Assembly: GCA_021521415.1 (NCBI GenBank)
Contig: JAIQDT010000673.1
Span: forward strand, 868,001-932,000
Length of the DNA stretch: 64,000 nucleotides
Source: Bidens hawaiensis
Lineage: Eukaryota; Streptophyta; Magnoliopsida; Asterales; Asteraceae
Direction: 5' to 3'
The position numbers and the translations under genes were made by a program. Numbering within the stretch: the stretch's first letter is position 1; every line of letters begins with the position of its first letter. Under the pieces are notes generated by a model that was given only the letters and a program-made list of their open reading frames with translations, had not been told where the DNA came from and did no database searches. This document shows, piece by piece, positions 36,680 to 48,500 of the stretch.

Positions 36680-39408
36680 TGTGAAAACCAGTTCGGAACC
36701 AATTGAAACCGTAGGTTCTGAACCGGTTCGTAATTCTCTCTACCGAAACCGGCTCCAGCCAAAAACCGATCATAAACCAGTTAGGAAACCGGTTTTGACC
36801 CGAACTTAAACTGGTTTTGATTTTTGTTGACCAAACCGAATCGATTTAAGATTCGAAGCCGGTTTGTACACCTCTAGTTGTGGATATGTATGCATGATAA
36901 TAGATAAGATAATCTCAATCAATGATATTATGAGGTTACATAATTAGAAAGGTATTCAATTAATCACGTACTGTATATTTATTTACGATCTTATCTATAA
37001 TATATATAAAAGAAAACCCTAAAATCTTACGTGTCGTGATGTGGTCGCTCCCCTATTTTATGAAAGCCACCAGATTGCTTGATTTTTAAATGGATGTCTC
37101 TCATTGATTTAACCCAAATTCATGTGTATGGGTCTTACCAAAACCAAATAACTCTTAAACGGGTTATAACATCTCATTAAATTAAAAAGTAATCTTACCA
37201 ATTTGTTGAAATGAAAATCCTATAAAATAGTGATACACTAAAATTTAATATCCAATTTAAAAAAAAAAGATATTACTTATCATTAATAAACAATTTTATA
37301 ATAAAAAACATAAGCGGGTCATGAGTCACCAAATCCAGATAGCTTTTAAATGAGTTACAACATATCATTTATTTATGAAACCCTTTCATCATCAAACTCT
37401 AAGTACATTAATAACCTTCTTACAATAAAGAAAATTAAAATCCAAAAAATAAATATTAAAAAATGAAAAATGTAAAACAACCATTTTCTCAAGCAATCAG
37501 ATTGCTTTATTTGTAAATGAAGGTTTCTCACGCATTTGACCCAATTCACGGCTAAAGGTCTCACCAAACCCAAATAACTCTTAAATGGGTTATAACATCT
37601 CATTATATTAAAAATTAATCTCATAAAATATTTGATATGAAAATCCTATAAAATATGGATATACTAAAAATTAATATCCTATTTTATTTAAAAAAAAAAA
37701 GATACTATTTATCATTAAGAAACAATTTTATAATAAAGAAAATAAACGGGTAATGGGTATCACCAAACCCAGATAGCTTTTAAACCGGATTATAACATAT
37801 CATTTATTTGTGAAATCATTTTATCATCAAACCTTAAGTATACTAATTATTAACTTTCTTACAATAAATAAAATTAAAATCCAAACTATACATATATAAA
37901 TATTAAAAACGAATAATGTAAAACAACTTCCGTAATACAGGGGATAAAATCTAGTATTTAATAAAGCGTTATCTATTGGAAAATGCATTACCCGAATTTG
38001 TAAGGTTCTATAGGTAAAGCATCAGAGAAAAAAAATCATGGTTTTCTAACCATTACATGTGGCAAAAAGTAGTATTTATAACCAAATTTAAATTTCAATA
38101 TATTGCATAATGCATGCCAACATTAATAAATTGAGAACAATAATATTGAAAGGAGAAGTGGTGAAGTTTAAACCCAATGAATGAATATGGTGGTTCAATG
38201 GATTCTTAAACTTATGGGTATGATTTCTACTTTTAACCTCAAATTTTAAAATCAATCACATCATTTTACTATCATTTGCATTACTTCATTATCACATATA
38301 TACATAGAAAATACACCTTAAAATGGTTTTTATAGAGCATTTACTTCTCATGTATTATCCGACTAATAACTTCCATTATATTATATGAGTTTACTATATT
38401 TTATAGGTTAATATTTTTCAATAAAGTGCTTTTTCGTGATTTGCCCAAATATGTGTTTTAGTCCAATAGTGTCAAATCTGCGATTTTCGTCTCTGTGGCT
38501 TCATTTCACTTGCAATTAAACCCGAATTCACTAATCCCGTTAAGTCTGGTCGTTAAACCCATCACGTATCCTTCACGTGAGGGGTAGTTTTGTCATTTTT
38601 CTCCCCATATAAACCCCATTCCTAATTCGCAAGATCATCTAAAATTAAAAGTTTAGTAAGATGGCATGTTTGAAACCAAAAAAGAAATTGTGATAGAACC
38701 GGTTTGATACAGATTTTGTAAATACGGTTCGGAACTGATTGAAACCGTAGGATTTGAACCGGTTTGTAATTCACTCTGCCGAAACCGCCTAAAACCGGCC
38801 AAAAACCGATCGTAAACCAGTCAGGAAACCGGTTTCAACCCAAACAAAAACCGATTATAAACCGGTTTTGATTTTTTTTTTATCAAACCGAATCAGTTTA
38901 GGATTTGAAACTTGTTTGTACACCTCTAGTTATGGATAGGTATGTATGATAATAGATAAGATAATCTCAAAAATATATATATAATGTGGTTACATAGTTA
39001 GAAAGGTATTCAATTAATCATGTATATTCATTTATGATCTTATATTTGAAAAAAGCGTTATCCATTGGATATGGATTACCAAATTTAGTAAGGTTCTCTA
39101 TAGGTAAACACAAAACATCACTGGTTTTATAGAGAAAAAAAAATCATGGTTTTCTAACTATTACATAACAGAAGTTAACTTTTAATATTATTGCATGTCA
39201 ACATTCATAGATTAACTTTTTTTTTTTTAATTTTAAATATGAAATAACTATTAAAAAAACAACTAAATGATTTACAATGAAGTGGCACGTAAGCGGGCAA
39301 CTATAATGAAGGGGATTTTGATGGAAGTTTAAACTTTAAACCCAATCTATATGGTGGTTTAATAGAATCCCAACAATGATTTTACTATCATTTGCATTCC
39401 TTCATTCT
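36680..39408. repeat. Direct segmental duplication (about 36680-38290 and 38712-39408)
   Basis: Both copies carry an AACCGG-rich block, TGTACACCTCTAGTTRTGGATA, GATAATAGATAAGATAATCTCAA, AGAAAGGTATTCAATTAATCA, AAGCGTTATCYATTGGA, AAAATCATGGTTTTCTAAC and TTACTATCATTTGCATT in the same order. Copy 1 is longer mainly because of a Helitron at 36994-37954. There are no genes in either copy. Confidence 0.8.
36994..37954 (+). mobile_element. Helitron, non-autonomous, with an empty-site paralogue
   Basis: It starts TCTATAATATATATAAAAG after host A (36993) and ends GGGGATAAAATCTAG before host T (37955). The second duplication copy reads GATCTTA-TATTT across 39042/39043 with nothing inserted, which gives the pre-insertion sequence. 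The interior is a tandem duplication of about 426 bp (for example ACTCTTAAA...GGGTTATAACATCTC at 37151 and 37577). The 3' hairpin is degenerate. No Rep/helicase. Confidence 0.8.
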
Positions 39409-39559
39409 CATGCATGTTACATATCAAACACATCTTAAATAGTTTTTCGTATTTCAATTCCGTTCTCCGTTTTAATCTTATTATTGTAATTTAAGAAAAA
39501 GTTACAACTTTACCTTATTATCTTCACTTATTGCATTCCTCAAAGTATGCAAGAAATTG

Positions 39560-39735
39560 AGAGACTTATTTCCCATTCCTCGTATTTGGGTATCAGTTCA
39601 AATTATTCGTCTATATCCAAGTTTGTCCCTATTACAAACAAATCGTCCACATGCGCGGCTATGATTGTTCTGGCATTTTCTTACACTCATGGTATCGTTA
39701 GTTTAATACTATCAAATCTAGCTAAAGTAAAAAGC
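39560..39735 (-). pseudogene. Small copia reverse-transcriptase fragment
   Basis: The minus strand reads IIAAHVDDLFVIGTNLDID, which fits the copia RT active-site block (YVDDL then IIGT). Only about 55 codons are visible, with stops on both sides. It is next to a 38-bp perfect tandem duplication (39712-39749 and 39750-39787). Confidence 0.5.
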
Positions 39736-39791
39736 AAAGAAGTCACAAATCAAATCTAGCTAAAGTAAAAAGCAAAGAAGTCACAAAAACT

Positions 39792-42604
39792 AAAAGATGG
39801 ATGTTCAATTGGGACATTCCAGGAGGTTATTCAGCCCTGACGATGCCCCGACTCGTTATCCTCCCACTGTCACGAGCAAAGGGTTTTCGATGCTCTGTGA
39901 AACCAGCCTTTCACGGTTCCCCCTACTCTAGGGACCACGTGACCTGAGCCTTCGCTCAAGAGACATGACCCAACTCGCAACTTGCAACGGACAAGCCACT
40001 AATGCACTAGCATGACCAACCATGCCTGGGACTGCTCATTTGTGACATCCCTCAATTTCGGGTCAAATTGTATTTATTTTGTATTTATTTTGTATTTGTT
40101 TTTATGTTGTAAACCGACCCGATTTATATCCCGAACATTTCAAATATATAAAATATTGGATTTTATGTTACTAAAACATTCCCGCTTGTCTAATTTGAAA
40201 AACCCCTTTTACGGATTCGAAAACGGACTTAAAACGCTCAAGATATATAAAAAACGAACTTCCGGACGCGAACCGACGTGTAGACCAGCAGCAGATCAGC
40301 AGCAGACCAACCCCATCTTTTTTTTGTTGTTTTGTGACTTGTCTTGACCCCTCTTGCATGCAAACCTTGATATCACACCCCATGCTTGACCCTTTCAACC
40401 CACCCTATATATACACCCCTATTCCCTTCATTAATCCTTGCTCATTCATCCCTTTCTCTTCCAATTCTCAAGCATTCAAAGGTGTTCTTCATATTTTTTG
40501 GGCAATTTGACTTTCCAAAGTCAAACTGACCATAGTCTTGCATTATAATCAACTTGTTAACACTTATTTATACTTGAAGATTGTTATACAATATATATAT
40601 AATAGCACCCTTTGTACCTTCGGTGGGCATTTCTCCGGTCTCGGTTGGTTAAGTGTCCGGCCCATAAGACAAAGCTACATGGAGGACTCGTAGTAGTCCT
40701 TGATTATATATATTTTCCGCATCTAACCATCAAACTTGTTATGCTTGTTTAACTTCTGCTTATCTTAGTTCTATTTTACATTTTGAGTTCCATGGTTATG
40801 GGTTTGTAGAGACTAGCCTCGATTATTCCGTAAATAGCTCCAAACCGGAAGCCGAACTCTTGTTTACTAGTTTGTTTAAATAGTTGTATAAACATGTTTT
40901 ATGTAAGATTTGAGTTTCTAAAAACCATTTTAATTAGTTCCATGGTTATGGGTTTGTAGAATCTAACCTCGGTCTTATCCCGAAACAAGATCCGAACCGG
41001 AAACCGAACTTTCGTTTAAAGACTTTGTTGTTGACTTTTTGTATGTAAGACTTTGGTATTATTATTTATAAATTATTTTACCAGTTCTATGATGTTTGGA
41101 CATGTGGTAACCATTCTTGGCCTTATTCCAAGATAAAAACCGAACCAAACCGAACTAAACCAAGTCTACTCGCTTAAGACACACAAGTGTGTTTTTAACC
41201 ATTAAAGCTTATATATTTCTTTAAAAATTCTTTATAAACTGATTTTAATTATTTTCACAAAGTACTCGTAATGTTGAATCCAACTTGATCCTTTAACAAA
41301 GTTTGGACCGACTAAACCGAACACTCGCTTAACGGACGTTGTTAGTTCTAAAACAATAAGAACTACATACTTGGTTAGGTCTCTTTAAGATTTATTGAGT
41401 TATCTCATACATTTATTATTTTGGGAAAGCTGACTTTGGGTTTGGTCAAGTCACCAAGACCCGAACCGACCACCCGAACACTCGTTAAAACCCGTTTTAG
41501 TATCTATATTATAAAGGGACTTGCTTTCTTGCATTTTTACCCACCTTATTACTTAACATAGGTTGAGTAAAATTAAGGGCTAGATACTTTAACCCGGTTT
41601 CGAGCAAACTTACATTTTTAAAGGACTATTATTATAATTTCTTAAATATTTACATTTTAAACCTTAAACTTTAAATTGTTTACATTTCTTATAATTTATT
41701 TTCGTTTAAAGACTTACAAGACAACTTTTCTAATACAAGACTTCCTCTCCTTTAGGCTTCGTTCGTTAAACTCATCGTTCCGGTTAATCTCCAAATCATC
41801 AAATCTTTCAAGTTTATTACTTGAACGTGAGTACTTTCATCCCCCGTTTTCACTCTTTTATATTTTGGGGGTGACATTGCAAACTTATTCAAATCCAAAT
41901 GATTTATACTTGAGTCTTAAACCACAAACTTTATTGTATACTTTACTTAAATAAATGCTCGATTTGGTGTTATATGCTTAAGTGCTAATGTGTTTACCGC
42001 TTTTGGATGGTTGATTCATAAATCCGAGTATATCTGGCATCCCCTTATAGAAAAGTGTCGTTAATGTATTCTTATTAACGATTTCATACAAAATCCGAGT
42101 ATATTTGGCATCCCCTTATAGAAAGGTGTCGTTAATGTATTCTTATTAACGATTTTCATTTATCTAAATTGTTGCTATTATTTATTGTTTTGTATACAAG
42201 TTGTGGAATTTCATATTATATATCTATTGTTCAAAAACTATGAAATTGCTCACCAACCTTTGTGTTGACAAAATCTATTTATGCAATGTTACAGGTTTGA
42301 CTTTAGGTTGACTCGAGGACTTGAAGAAAAAACGTTATTGAGACTATTAGGATATTAGCAAAACGAACAATATATTATTTACTATGATTTGAATTCAGTT
42401 ATTGTATGAACAAGTTATGTGACTCTTTGTGTTTTTATGAATTTACATGAGTTGATTAAATATTGTCACTTAATAGTGTCGTGTGCGATGAACAATCGGT
42501 TGCGCCCTGACGTTTCCGTCATGGTCGGGGTGTGACATCATTGTCCAACCATCTTAATACCCTCACTTGAGTTACAGACAAGCGTAACCAAGCCCGGTGG
42601 TTGC
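39792..42604 (-). pseudogene. 7SL (SRP) RNA-like gene copy 3, split by a solo LTR
   Basis: Reading minus, the 5' part (42604-42543) has CCACCGGGCTTGGTTACGC, then TGTAACTCAAGTGAGGGTA and AAGATGG. The 3' part (40040-39792) resumes after the LTR and ends CCATCTTTT. Joined, it is about 311 nt, the same length as the copies at 54393 and 56045. AAGATGG can pair with CCATCTT, closing the molecule. The helix 8-like stem is GTGAAA/TTTCAC, where copy 2 has GCGAAA/TTTCGC, a compensatory change. Identity as 7SL is inferred from architecture. The insertion between 40041 and 42537 must abolish it. Confidence 0.62.
40041..42537 (+). mobile_element. Solo LTR D, 2,497 bp, TSD TCATT
   Basis: It begins TGTGACATCCC and ends GTCGGGGTGTGACA, with 5-bp duplication TCATT at 40036-40040 and 42538-42542. 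The TATA is CCCTATATATACACCCC near 40402. Internal structure includes a degenerate repeat of period about 150 bp (CCATGGTTATGGGTTTGTAGA at 40790 and 40940, with weaker later copies carrying AACCGAAC) and a 71-bp tandem duplication (42021 and 42092, AATCCGAGTATAT). No coding region, so a solo LTR, probably gypsy type. Confidence 0.9.
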
Positions 42605-42620
42605 AGCAGTAAGAGCATGT

Positions 42621-42662
42621 CTTATAAATAGAATACAAGTTCTTTAAGCGTCCGATATGGGA
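42621..42662 (-). promoter_or_regulatory. snRNA-type promoter (USE + TATA) of 7SL-like copy 3
   Basis: On the minus strand TCCCATATCG (42662-42653) differs by one base from the plant upstream sequence element TCCCACATCG. After 24 bp comes TTTATAAG (42628-42621). That spacing is the RNA polymerase III form of plant snRNA promoters. Confidence 0.6.
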
Positions 42663-42699
42663 ACGAATTATTAAGTGAAACATTGATCACTCATTCACT

Positions 42700-42850
42700 C
42701 CTATGGGCGGATAGCCTTAACATGCTAAGCCGAATTTCATGTGAGTGGGAGTTTTAAAATTCGGGCCCGCCCCTCGAGGTGGCATAGCGGATAGCCTTAA
42801 CATGCTAAGCCACCTCTTCTTAGATAATCGGGCCCGCCCCTCGACGTGCT
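42700..42850. repeat. Short direct duplication
   Basis: GCGGATAGCCTTAACATGCTAAGCC occurs at about 42712 and 42788, and CGGGCCCGCCCCTCGA at about 42764 and 42830. The result is an imperfect tandem duplication of 65-80 bp just upstream of the split 7SL copy. Confidence 0.75.
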
Positions 42851-43206
42851 TACTTAAAAATTACCATGCCTTAAAAACACTATGGATTTTGAGAAAGTTA
42901 ACATTTGGTGTTAAAATCCATCCAGAACTTAGAACTCTCAAACACCTACTTCAAGATCTTTAAAGATAAATTGAGTTTCCTGACCTGCTTTGTGACATTA
43001 GAAATTTTGGGATAAGTCAAAACAAAACAAAAAAATAAAATCTTTATTAAAAAAGCAACCCCATTTCATCATGTTCAGTTATATATACACATCACATCAG
43101 CACAAAAAACCACCTCACTCTAGTCAAAACAATCAATCAATCAATCATACCCAGTAAAACCTTATCATATTATTCCCACACTACTAATTAATATACTTTT
43201 AACTTG

Positions 43207-46200
43207 TTACTTTTTCTTTCTCCAAAGTAACTTCCTCAACATTCCACTCTTTTTCTTCTTACTTGGTACAATAGACAAGAAATTCACCAAAGCTTCTTCA
43301 TCTTCTTGATGCTTAATCCCATTTACACTCAAAAACTTCTTTGGAGGTATCGCTTTCACACTCTTAGCATTCTTATTATTATTTTCCATGACAGCTGGTG
43401 ACGTTATGGTACGCGTAATCTCTTTGGGTTTTGGTAATTGGAAACCGTGTGCTTCATCATCCGCCATCATTTTGTCGAGTAGAGAGACCCGCTGGTGGTT
43501 TGTTTTGGCCGGTATGGGCGGTGGTGTTGGCGGTGGGGAATGATAAGTCTGGTTAGAAATAATAAGTTTTTCTGGGATGGATGAGTTTCTTGGTGAAGTT
43601 AACGCCTTTAACTGTTTACCGAGGTTTAAAATGGTTTCTTGGCACTCGGCTAATTTTTCTGAAGCAGCTATTATTTCACGCTCCTGCATTTGTATTTGAG
43701 TATCGCAAATGCAATAAGTGGTAAGAAATTGATATGCATACGAACCGAATGTTCAGTGAACCGTTTGACAGGAAATTCGCTTATGCTCGTTCGTTAATAA
43801 ACAAACAAACATGAACACATGCCTCATTCGTTTATTTACGCTTGCGAATGTTCGTTTATGTTCATTCAATTACGTATGTTTATGTTTGTTTGAATATTCA
43901 TTCAGACTTGTTATTTATATTACTTTAAGGTCACTTTAATTTTCTAATTTAAAAAGTTTGTTCGATCCATTTGTGATAAGAACAGTTAAATTTAATTCGC
44001 ACTTTAGCAACCCATCATCAATAACTTCAATTTGGATATTCACGTTTACTTTTAGTTGTGCTCGTTGATCTCATTTATATTTGTTTATGTTCGTTTACGT
44101 TGGTGAATTGTTCGTATAGAATATTAACGAACATATATAAACAAACACGTTCATTTTCTTAACGAACGAACATCTCCACTTTTTTAACGGACAAGAAAAT
44201 CCACCAGTTTAAGTGTTCGTGTACCTTCGTTTATTTAGTTAAGCGAACAAACACGAACAGGCCTCATTCGTGTTCATTTGGTTCATTTACAATCCTAGTA
44301 AAAAAGGAAAAGACACGATTGTGAGTCATGAAATGAAGTTTAACTTACACTTTGAAGCTTCTTTTCATCATTCTTTAACTCGCCCTTCTGTATATCTTGT
44401 TTTATAGTGCTGAAACAATAACAATCGAGTTAGTTGGATTGAATTCAAAAACAATTTTAAAAAGTTAACAAGTTTTATAACAGATCAAAGAGAAAAACAC
44501 TACCTTTCTGGCATGATCAGTGCGAGTTCATCAAGATTTCCAGCCTCCATTTCTTCACTAGAAGTTGATATTCTACACACATCGTTATAATTACCAATAG
44601 CCTCAATAAGTTGTTCATCAAGATCTTCTTTCACCTTCATCTTTACTTTCATTTTCATTTGATCTTCAATTACATCCTTTTGTTGCTTTAACAATTCAAC
44701 ATCCATTTTCAAATCTTCAATCACTTTCTCTGATTCCTGAAGTTTAACTACCATAATCTCACTCTTACTAATTTCCGATTCAAGTTTATGTTCCAATTCC
44801 ATTTTTACAAGTTCAAGTCTTTCCACATCATCTTTCAAATTCTTAGTTTCTTTATCTGCTTCATCCCAATCAAAATGCTTCTCCATTTCATGCCTCATAC
44901 TGGACACATCTTGAAGTGAAAAACAATGGTTGACTATCCATTCAAGAGTCAAAGTCAACTCTTTGGCAAAAGTTTCCAATCCCGCTTTCCCATTAAGCAA
45001 ATTACTACAGCTTTCAAGAAACGTCTCTAAAACAGCACCGAGCTCACTCGTTTTCCACTGAAGAACACGAACCGAGTAGCCTGTAGATGTTTCTGAACTA
45101 GCATCCTTCTCATACAATCTGAGCCCTTCAATTAGTTCAATTAGCCTCTCTATCGATCCGTTCATTGATTTAGAAAGTTTTTCATCACTTTTTTGGGTGA
45201 GAGCTATTGTGATATCTTTAAGTGTGTCGTTACAATCTCGTTGTGTGATTCTAGAATGTTCTAGAATCATTTTTGATATGTTTTCAACCCAGTCTGAGTG
45301 ATTATCTGAAACGAGATTAAAAGTTGTTAACGGTTTCTCAACAGAAACTATTGCCAACTTTTCCATCTCAACAAAATCATCCATCAGACCAATATCGGAA
45401 GCCTCAACCGTCTTGCAAGATGGGGCCCACGATTCAGCCATACTAGCCTTTTCGTCACTACCCATATCAGAAGATGAACCGAGTATATGAAAATCATGAC
45501 TAGTAAGATTCCTAGAAGGTTGACTTTTCGGCCGCTCGTTTGTTTTTCGGTTGATGAATTCTTTGAGCACTCGGTTCTCGTCTTCTAGTGCGCATAACTG
45601 TTCAGTTAGAAAGTTAATTTGCTTCTCGGAAGTTTGGTCAAACGGGTTTGACTTTCTTCCCAGCATTTCAACTTCATTCTTCATTTTTGTGAGGGCAGCC
45701 GGGCCGGGCAGGCGTTTTCTAACAAGAACACGTAGTCTTTGTGCTTCGGTTTCCAGCTTTGCGATCCGTTTCACACTCTCGAGGTGTTGTTTGTGTGCCA
45801 CGTCAGCAGTTTTTCGGTTGAAATCTCTCTCTTCGTTTCTGATCTCAAGTTCTTTTTCCAGCACTCTGACTTCATAACTTAATGAAGCATTGTCTCTCTG
45901 TGTTGACTCCAGTTGACTCATAACAGAACTTAAATCAGAATCTAACTGACACCTGGCAGCATGTAGTTCATCAATTGTTTTTTCTTTTGCCAATAGAGCT
46001 TTGGTTAACTGAGCATTCTCAGAAGTTAACTTGGAAAGCTTTTTATTAGACTCTGACAACTTTTCTTCTATAATCACTCGTGTTTTCTCATAATCTCGCG
46101 ATGTTTTCATCACTGCATCATGAACCCTTTTTTCCTGTTCTTCACGAACAAAACGAAGCTGCTGCATACACTCTTTTAATGCTGCATCCACACTATATAA

Positions 46201-46710
46201 TCTCTCCTCACCGGCTACCATCTGCTGTGTTGTTTTCTCTAATTCTTGTTTCAGTGTTAAAACTTCTGCTTCTGCTTTCTCCCATCCTGTGTATTGTTTG
46301 GTGAAACCAAAAGTCAACTCATTTGTATAAAAACAGATACCTAAAATCTAAATAAACTGTAAATCACCTAGAATGGCTTCTCGTGCAATGTTCGTCTGTT
46401 TCTTTGCCATGTCATCTTTAGCATTGATTTCAGCAAGTGCTTTTGAAAGCTTCCCGTTTGAGATATTCAAGTGTCTCTCCAGTTCGGCTTCATATGCCAA
46501 TATTCCCTGCAACTAAAAACACATACAAAGTTAATTCTAAGTGAAATTAACAGCATATACAAGTAAAGAAATATAATAAAAAGTAAAAACATATAAAAAG
46601 TATCTTAAGTTGTTAAGTACCTCGTCTTCGTTCCCTCTGCTCGCCTTGTCAGTCGCATTCATGGTCTTCTCAATTGACTTTTTCTTCCAAAGCCATGACT
46701 TGTGATCCAT
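43207..46710 (-). CDS. FPP7: Filament-like plant protein 7 (FPP7-type, DUF869)
   Basis: Five coding exons join to 851 residues: 46710-46621, 46512-46368, 46286-44504, 44409-44349, 43683-43207, all GT/AG. It starts MDHKSWLWKKKSIEKT, typical of FPP4/FPP7. An ATG directly upstream (46713) would add one Met. Signatures are GWEKAEAEVLTLK, LKECMQQLRFVREEQEKR, SYEVRVLEKELEIRNEER and RLRVLVRKRLPGPAA (about 262-276), followed by long coiled coils and a basic C terminus LRKLLWRKKK. The family is plant-specific, coiled-coil and thought to be cytoskeleton or membrane associated. FPP7 is the closest match by eye, and its position beside CLF supports that. A non-coding first exon ends at 48200, with a 5'UTR intron 46771-48199. 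The acceptor at exon 2 (46512 or 46507) is ambiguous by five bases; only the first keeps frame. Confidence 0.92.
43745..44295. repeat. hAT-like repeat in the last FPP7 intron
   Basis: A block of GTTCGTTTATGTTC / GAACATGAACAC words in both orientations ends in GGTTCATTTACAATCCTAG. A related sequence lies at 49690-49980 (CTAGGCTTGTAAACC, GAACATGAACACATGC). Boundaries and target duplication are not resolved. Confidence 0.5.
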
Positions 46711-47080
46711 CATTTGAAACAAAAGTCTTTGTGCTAAATAATGCGTGAGTAAACTTAAATCACATAGGACCTGCAAATATACAGATTGAACACTTACTAT
46801 GTCGGTGCCAATAATGTGCTAACTTTACATATGATATTATGGTTTAATAAGAGCACATGTTAGTTTATAGTGACAGTTACATGCAAATGTTAGGTTAACT
46901 GGTTTTCTTCCAGTTACTTTCTAAGCTAGTTAGTTAGCCTGTCTAAGTTGCTTCTTTCTCTGGCAACTCTATGTTAACAGCTCAAGTATCCTTTTCATTT
47001 TCTTTTAAGTTAAAAAACTAAAACTTTTTTGTTCGTCAAACAATAATTTCAATTTATAAACTTAATTGCAGGGAGAAAAG

Positions 47081-47393
47081 GCCAATGAGCTAGTGATGGA
47101 GTGGTCAGGAAGAGACTTAGTGTTCCATGTGACCCAGGTTCGATTCCTGCCCACAACATTTAGTTTCAGAGGCATCAGGGTGACGATGGGAGACTAGGCG
47201 ATTATGCGGCTTTCACTAGTTGGATCCTTGAACTGAACGGGTTTTATCTCACCGCATTACCGTGCCTTCGGGCGAGTGTTCACGGGTGTTAGCCTTAGGT
47301 GAGGGTTTTTCCCGGATCGAAAGACGAGTGTATCCTGATGCGGTGAATTTAACCAGTAGCCCATTTGGAGGATTCGTTGGCCGTCCAAAAAAA
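47081..47393 (+). mobile_element. Full-length SINE with perfect 17-bp TSD
   Basis: The element lies between two exact copies of AATTGCAGGGAGAAAAG (47064-47080 and 47394-47410). It has a tRNA-like head with a box A-like GAGCTAGTGATGGAGTGG and a perfect box B GGTTCGATTCC (47137-47147), a body of about 240 bp, and a 3' A-run. This is the SINE layout: Pol III head, A-tail, long target duplication. It sits in the 5'UTR intron of the FPP7 gene, antisense to it. A diverged relative is at 13126-13391. Confidence 0.92.
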
Positions 47394-47685
47394 AATTGCA
47401 GGGAGAAAAGTCAAATAGAGAGGGTTACTTTATGAAAAGTGAAGTCATTAATGGTCAAACACAACTCCAGGGTATAACCTCATTACAATGCAATCACACA
47501 AACACCAAAATATCATTATTATTGTTATCATAAAACCTCACATTAAATTAAAGTAGAAAAAGGACCTTTTCATGACTTTATTTATAAAAGAAGTATGCAG
47601 TTCCATAAACCGACCCATTCATAACTCACCGACTTAAATTGGTGTGAATGTACGTATACAGGTCAATAACATACCTGAAGGGACC

Positions 47686-47686
47686 A

Positions 47687-47725
<39 letters not shown>

Positions 47726-47936
47726 TAACAATAAGACAGACAAATGACACCTAATATGACCCCCACAAAGATCTGTTAGTTCACACTATTTAATTTTAAT
47801 TAATTAATATATAACTACTTTTACTTAATTCAGGCAAGAGAAGTGAAATCAGTCCATATCACAAGTCAAATAAGTCTTCCTAATTTCAGGCTTCAGCTAA
47901 ATCAATTAATTAAACCTACACGAGACTACACTGCAG

Positions 47937-47999
<63 letters not shown>

Positions 48000-48130
48000 T
48001 TAATAATAAATTTCAACAAAATCATAATAATGAAAGCACAGCAAATTATTAGATCAAACCTAAAACTGAAATCTGAAGTAAAAGAAAACAGTAATTTGGA
48101 AGCAATCAAAACAAGGAGCATGCACATTGA

Positions 48131-48172
<42 letters not shown>
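47686..48172. repeat. Three AAT/ATT microsatellites in the FPP7 5'UTR intron
   Basis: (ATT)n lies at about 47688-47727, (AAT)n at about 47939-47999 and another (AAT)n at about 48131-48172, the last close to the splice donor at 48199. Open frames of poly-Asn or poly-Ile here are artefacts. Confidence 0.9.
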
Positions 48173-48173
<1 letters not shown>

Positions 48174-48199
48174 TATTAAAATGTGAGTTGTGATCTTAC

Positions 48200-48500
48200 C
48201 GGCGATCAACGGAGCACCGATGGAGCATTAACTGAATAAAAATAATTGAGAAGAAGAAGAAGAAGACACAACTGGAGCTGGTTTCTAGAGAGAGAGTGTG
48301 AGTAAATGTAGGCTTGCAAGTTGTACGATATATATATATATAACACAGTCACACACAGACACAGAGATGTATATATATAGAGAGAGAGAATGGTATATAA
48401 TATATAATAAATTAATAATAATAATATTATTATATACGTTGTGAGAGGAGAGAGAGATCTGCGAATCGAGTAGTGTGACAAGTACGTGACGAGTTGGGTC
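48200..48500 (-). promoter_or_regulatory. 5'UTR exon and promoter region of FPP7
   Basis: The donor GTAAGATC starts at 48199 (minus), ending a leader exon that contains a (CTT)n-rich stretch near 48250-48262. TA- and GA-repeats at 48330-48455 lie upstream. The exact start of transcription is not visible. Confidence 0.5.

Noticed and set aside
45551..46304. Plus-strand open frames of 74-108 codons
   Set aside because: They are shadows of the long coiled-coil exon of FPP7 on the opposite strand.
47843..48127. Poly-Asn and poly-Ile open frames
   Set aside because: Translations of AAT microsatellites in the FPP7 5'UTR intron.
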